From Candidatus Limnocylindrales bacterium (GTDB lineage Bacteria; Desulfobacterota; Binatia; UBA1149; CAITLU01), in the NCBI GenBank assembly GCA_035626395.1, contig DASPNR010000044.1, positions 1 to 64,000 of the forward strand: DNA of 64,000 nt, read 5' to 3'. The translations under genes and the position numbers were made by a program. Positions 60,318-64,000 of the stretch are shown one piece after another. How positions within the stretch are numbered: position 1 is the first letter of the stretch; each line of letters opens with the position of its first letter. The notes under the pieces were generated by a model, which was not told the origin of the DNA, ran no database searches, and saw only the letters and a list, made by a program, of their open reading frames with translations.

Positions 60318-62186
60318 CTACTCCGCGTACCCCAGCGACCGCAGCTTTTCCTTGGCGGCAGGGTCGATGGCTCCGCTCTCGCCGGCCACGGCGCGAGCCG
60401 CCGCCATCTGCTTGAGCGCATCCAGCGTGCTGCGCAGCTCGGCGACCACGTCGGGATGATCGGCGGCGACGTTGCGGGTCTCGCCCGGATCGGCCGCGAT
60501 GTCGTAGAGTTCGACCGGGGCGAGGCCGCGGGGATTGCCTTCGTTGGCGGTGATGAGCTTCCAGCGCTCGGTGCGCACTGAATGCAGGATGTTCCCCTCG
60601 TGGTCCTCTTCGGCGAACAGCGCCTGCGGGACCGGCGTCTGCGAGAACAGGTCGCGGCCCTGAAAGGCCTCGGGAATGGAGACGCCCGAAGCGGCCAGGA
60701 TCGTCGGCGCGACGTCGAGGAGCTGCGCCCACGTCTTGATGCGCGTGCCGGGCTTGACCGCCGCCTGCGCGCTCTTGGGCAGCTTGACCAGCAGCGGCAC
60801 GTGCATCTCGGTGTCGTACAGCGTGGTGCCGTGCCACCAGCCCTTGTGCTCGTAGAACTCCTCGCCGTGATCGGCCACCAGCACGATGGTCGTGTTGTCG
60901 TAGACGCCCGAGGCCTGGAGCGCCTCGATCAGATTGGCGATGAAGCGATCCATGTAGACGATGTTGTCCGCGTACAGCTTCATCATGCGGTCGCGCTGCG
61001 AGGGATCCGGGTGCGGTGTGTCCACGCGAGCGATGGCGTTGCCGTTGTAGGGGATCTCGAAATACGGATCGTGTGGATCCATGTAGTGGATGACGGTGAA
61101 GAACGGCTCGCGTGAGTTGCGGTCGAGCCACGGCAGCGCGCCGCCGTTGACCGTCTGCGCATCCTGGTAGTAGTTCTGCACCCACTTCTGCTTGGAGAAG
61201 AAGCGCTCGCGCACCAGGCGAATGCCGCTGTAGAAGGACAGCTTGGAACCCGAGTCGGTGGCGCCGAAGAAGAACGCCGGCGACAGGTAGTAGTATTCCT
61301 GGAATCCCTGCTGGAACTGGAACGAAGGCGCCACGTTGATGTTGGTGACGTAGCCGACGGTGCGGTAGCCGGCCTCGCGCATCGCCTCTGCCACCGTGGT
61401 GACGCCCTCGGGCAGCAGGTCGGTCTTGTACATGACCTTGTGCGAGCTCGGATAAAGCGAGGTCATGATGGTCGCCACCGACGGCCGCGTCCACGACGAG
61501 TTCGTGTACGCCTTCTCGAACAGTACGCCGTCGGACGCCAGACGGTCCATTCCCGGCGTCTTGATGCCCGTGAGCTTGTAGGCGCCGACGTGGTCGGCGC
61601 GCAGCGTGTCGGCGATGATCAGGATCGCATTTGCACCCTGCGCCGTACCGGCCTCGGGCGTCGGCGGTGAGGGAATCGCGACCGCGTTGAGCAGGAACGT
61701 CGCGCCCGCGCCGACACCGACGAGCACGCCGCCGACCAGAAGAGACGCCAGGATCGGCGCGCCGCTGCGGGCGATGCGCAGCACGAATCGGCGCACCAGC
61801 CAGAAGACCAGGATCGCGCCGATGAGCAGCCCGACATGGACGATGATGCCTTGCGCGCTCCCGATCGGCAGGTTTTCGGCGAACACGTCGCGCACGATGC
61901 GGAAGCGCGCCACCGCCAGCCCAAGCAGCGCCGCGACGGTGCCGGCACAGAAGCCGGCCGAGGCCGCGCTGTCTCGTGCCAGGAAAGGAAGGATGACCGT
62001 GCCGAGACCGGCCCCGCCGCCGATGGCGGTGCCGATCAACCCGTAGGAGATGGCGCCGAAAAGGAACACGCCGAACTCTTCGGCGCCGCCGCCGAGGGCC
62101 ACCACGACTGCTTCGACCAGGCCAACGAGCGCGCCGCCAATGAAGCCGCCGATGGCGCCGGCGATGATCTTGCGCAGTGCCTGCAT
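60318..62186 (-). CDS. membrane-anchored sulfatase-fold protein with Thr at the nucleophile position
   Basis: 622 residues. Four or five N-terminal helices (to about residue 170) include Gly-rich ones that resemble small pore-like segments. The outer domain has ILIIADTLRADHVGAY, nucleophile loop SSWTRPSVATIMTSLYPSSH (T-R-P-S) and LVADHGEEFYEHKGWWH. As in the 658-residue protein the Cys/Ser of true sulfatases is Thr. The C-terminus reads KLRSLGYAE. The gaps to both neighbours are 2-3 bases, so it is co-translated with two more members of its superfamily. Confidence 0.82.
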   Translation of the reverse strand: MQALRKIIAGAIGGFIGGALVGLVEAVVVALGGGAEEFGVFLFGAISYGLIGTAIGGGAGLGTVILPFLARDSAASAGFCAGTVAALLGLAVARFRIVRDVFAENLPIGSAQGIIVHVGLLIGAILVFWLVRRFVLRIARSGAPILASLLVGGVLVGVGAGATFLLNAVAIPSPPTPEAGTAQGANAILIIADTLRADHVGAYKLTGIKTPGMDRLASDGVLFEKAYTNSSWTRPSVATIMTSLYPSSHKVMYKTDLLPEGVTTVAEAMREAGYRTVGYVTNINVAPSFQFQQGFQEYYYLSPAFFFGATDSGSKLSFYSGIRLVRERFFSKQKWVQNYYQDAQTVNGGALPWLDRNSREPFFTVIHYMDPHDPYFEIPYNGNAIARVDTPHPDPSQRDRMMKLYADNIVYMDRFIANLIEALQASGVYDNTTIVLVADHGEEFYEHKGWWHGTTLYDTEMHVPLLVKLPKSAQAAVKPGTRIKTWAQLLDVAPTILAASGVSIPEAFQGRDLFSQTPVPQALFAEEDHEGNILHSVRTERWKLITANEGNPRGLAPVELYDIAADPGETRNVAADHPDVVAELRSTLDALKQMAAARAVAGESGAIDPAAKEKLRSLGYAE

Positions 62187-62189
62187 CGT

Positions 62190-64000
62190 CTACTTGCCTC
62201 CCGGTGCAGCGATGGCCAGTGCCTTGCCGTCGTAGCCGGTGGGCACCTCCACGCCGAGAAGGGTCAGGATCGTGGGCGCCAGGTCGCCGATGGCCGGGGC
62301 CGCCGCGTCGATCTTTCTGTTGCTGATCAGGATGCCCTCGGTGATCGAGGTCTGGGTGGTGGCGTGGTCGCCGCTCCACTTCTTCTCGTTGTTCTCGAAC
62401 AAACCTTCGGGTGCGCCGCCCAGCGGCGTGGCCGACGAGACGCGGTAGCCCGAGACCATGCCGATCTGAAGATCCTGCGCATCGGCCAGGCGCTCGCCCT
62501 TCCAGACTTCCTTGGCCAGGTAGACCTCGGCCACCACCGGCTGGCCCGTGTCGGGATCGAGGACCCGCTTGAGCTTGTCCGCGATCTCGCGCGCCAGTGC
62601 GTCGTACTCGGCGCCCGGCGCCACGATGCCCTTGCCGTCGCGCCCCTTGACGTTGAGATAGATGCCGCCGACCCCGAGCGCATAGGCGCGCGTCTTGGAC
62701 CAGTCGACGTCCTGCAGGAACTTGCGGTCCGTCGACTTGGCGCCGCCCTTGAGCGTCATGAACCCTTCCTGGACCAGCCACGTGTTGACGTTGAAGCCTC
62801 GCTTCCAGCTGTGGAAGCCGTGATCCGAGAGGATCAGCAGAACGTCTTCCGGCTTCATCTTCGAGCGCACCTTGCCGATGATCTCGTCCATTCGCAGGTA
62901 GGTCTTCTGGATCGAGTCCCCGTACTTGGCGGCCAGCGCCGCGTCGTACTTCGGATGCGACGGATCCATGAGGCGGAACATCATGTGCGCCGTGCGGTCG
63001 GTCTCGACGAAGACCGAGATGAAGAGGTCGGCGTTCTTCTCCTCGAGCTCGCGCAACGTGATGGTCTCCGTCTCAGCGAACGTGTCCCAGACGTCCTGCA
63101 TGAACGCCTCGTCGTCGATGCGCTCCTCGTTCAGGCCCCACGTCTCGTGGTTCCAGCCCACGGTCTTGAAGTCGCCGACGGCCGAATGCAGATCGGCGGC
63201 GTAGCCGTGCGGCTCGGTGACGGCGATGGCCGGGTCGGCCGGATCGTAGTTGATCGGCGACAGATAGAGCTTGATGTTCGGCTGCGCCTCGAGGAGGCGG
63301 AAGCGCGCCATGCCGGAAATGCTCGAGAGTGCGGTGACGCGGAAGGACATCCTGAACCAGTCGCTCCACTCGCCGATCCTGATCGTCTCGGTACGGCCGT
63401 CCAGCGTCACCTGCACCGAATCGGCCCCGGCAGCTTTGATCCGCAGCGGCACGGTCAGGCGCGCGTGCTTCTCCTCGAGCGGATTGGCCGGGCCTTCGAT
63501 GGTGGTCTCGACGTCGGTCGCGTTGGCCAGCGACATCACCTTGCCGCCGAGCTCGGGAGCTGCCGCCTCGCGCGGGCTCATCTCGCTCGACCAGTAGTGG
63601 AACGTGCCCTCGCTGCCGCGGATGTCGGGCACGCCGAGGCCGCCCTGGCCGTAGCCGTGCTCCATGGGCTCGAGCGGGAAGATGCACGGCACGCGCAGCA
63701 CCACCGAACGCTTTCCGGCGCGGTCGGCGGTTGTCCAGAAGGCCTCGCCCGACATCGTCGTCGTGAACGTCTCGGGCTTCCTTGGGATCAGGTTGAACCA
63801 GTACTCGGCGTTGTGGCTGACGGCGCCGGTGCGGTCGGGCAGATACGTCTTGGGATCGCGAAGGATGAAATCGAAGATGCCGTGGCCGCCCGGATTGCGT
63901 CCGGTCGTGAAGGTGGACCAGGCGGTGCAGGAGGCCGGAGGGGTCGTCGTCTGCAGGCGGTGGAAGGACCCCTCCTCGATCAGCTTGGAGATGTTGGGCA
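62190..64000 (-). CDS. alkaline-phosphatase-superfamily phosphodiesterase, N-terminus outside the window
   Basis: At least 603 residues are visible; the reading frame is open to the right edge and continues past it. The visible part begins PNISKLIEEGSFHRL, then TPPASCTAWSTFTTGRNP (Thr nucleophile region) and GGHGIFDF, which places the true start a short way beyond 64000. An ATG at 63755 opens a 521-residue frame but would cut off the nucleophile loop. Later blocks are GEWSDWFRM..KLYLSPIN, FVETDRTAHMMFRL and LILSDHGFHSW, so both metal sites are present. The C-terminal half has an insertion typical of type I phosphodiesterases. It is the active relative of the degenerate protein at 13330-14598. 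Confidence 0.88.
   Translation of the reverse strand, partial: PNISKLIEEGSFHRLQTTTPPASCTAWSTFTTGRNPGGHGIFDFILRDPKTYLPDRTGAVSHNAEYWFNLIPRKPETFTTTMSGEAFWTTADRAGKRSVVLRVPCIFPLEPMEHGYGQGGLGVPDIRGSEGTFHYWSSEMSPREAAAPELGGKVMSLANATDVETTIEGPANPLEEKHARLTVPLRIKAAGADSVQVTLDGRTETIRIGEWSDWFRMSFRVTALSSISGMARFRLLEAQPNIKLYLSPINYDPADPAIAVTEPHGYAADLHSAVGDFKTVGWNHETWGLNEERIDDEAFMQDVWDTFAETETITLRELEEKNADLFISVFVETDRTAHMMFRLMDPSHPKYDAALAAKYGDSIQKTYLRMDEIIGKVRSKMKPEDVLLILSDHGFHSWKRGFNVNTWLVQEGFMTLKGGAKSTDRKFLQDVDWSKTRAYALGVGGIYLNVKGRDGKGIVAPGAEYDALAREIADKLKRVLDPDTGQPVVAEVYLAKEVWKGERLADAQDLQIGMVSGYRVSSATPLGGAPEGLFENNEKKWSGDHATTQTSITEGILISNRKIDAAAPAIGDLAPTILTLLGVEVPTGYDGKALAIAAPGGK

Noticed and set aside
54420..62186. 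Naming the two membrane proteins arylsulfatases
   Set aside because: The formylglycine Cys/Ser and following Arg are missing, so the fold name is kept but not the activity.
58660..62781. A 1373-codon open frame on the minus strand
   Set aside because: Only the part from 60315 down encodes the phosphodiesterase-like protein. The upstream part is an out-of-frame shadow of the neighbouring phosphatase-fold genes, open because of high GC.

Overview
The window is one GC-rich (roughly two-thirds G+C) bacterial chromosome segment, densely packed on both strands. It carries the 5' part of a 16S rRNA, single-copy housekeeping genes and outer-membrane functions (LpxD, LptE-like, lipoproteins), so the host is a Gram-negative (diderm) bacterium. 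The 16S sequence, the split cytochrome b/Rieske complex with a multihaem cytochrome c, the Cys-rich secreted protein and the gene order point to a 'deltaproteobacterial' lineage in the broad sense (Myxococcota, Desulfobacterota or Binatota). I cannot place it more exactly by eye. No CRISPR array, insertion sequence, prophage gene or tRNA was seen.

Layout. 1-1.1 kb: 5' end of an rrn operon leaving the window to the left, with a clear promoter. 1.1-8 kb (minus): tyrS, 5-formyl-THF cyclo-ligase, zapA, a zapB-like coiled coil, smc and an HNH nuclease. 8-16.3 kb (mostly plus): RNase G, a two-gene membrane module (a secreted-type protein with a C-terminal anchor, and a GT-C-like multi-spanning protein with TPRs), a degenerate alkaline-phosphatase-superfamily protein, a polyprenol-phosphate glycosyltransferase and an Asp-rich lipoprotein. 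16.3-18 kb: an SDR reductase and an alpha/beta hydrolase. 18-23.6 kb (minus): a six-gene quinol oxidoreductase operon (two-TM protein, Rieske, cytochrome b6, subunit IV, a 52-residue membrane protein, octahaem cytochrome c). 23.6-31.3 kb: ComF, a methyltransferase, purM-purN, a glycosyltransferase, a GcvR-like ACT protein, purU, a small protein, a TPR protein and mazG. 31.3-44.2 kb: murJ, rpsT, lptE-leuS, nusB-ribH-ribBA-ribD-nrdR, glyA-rpiB, acpP, rpmF-yceD, lpxD. 44.2-47.3 kb: hisG, a Cys-rich secreted protein, and a four-cluster ferredoxin with a small membrane partner.

47.4-64 kb (minus) is one tightly coupled surface-glycan locus: NDP-sugar epimerase, three GT2 enzymes, two GT4 enzymes, a nucleotide-sugar dehydrogenase, a GT-C membrane transferase and four alkaline-phosphatase-superfamily proteins. 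Two of the latter are membrane-anchored 'sulfatase-like' proteins whose formylglycine Cys position is Thr. Neighbouring genes overlap by 4 nt (ATGA, GTGA, CTGA) or sit a few bases apart, which suggests one long transcript entering from beyond position 64000. My inference is that it makes a surface polysaccharide and trims or decorates it with phospho-groups. The degenerate paralogue at 13.3-14.6 kb, beside another GT2 gene and an acidic lipoprotein, looks like a satellite of the same theme.

Other points of interest are a RibBA protein whose RibB half has lost its catalytic residues, a recurring TTGAC(T/G) promoter pattern, two candidate leaderless genes, a palindromic operator candidate between the HNH and RNase G genes, and stop codons shared or paired in palindromes between convergent genes.
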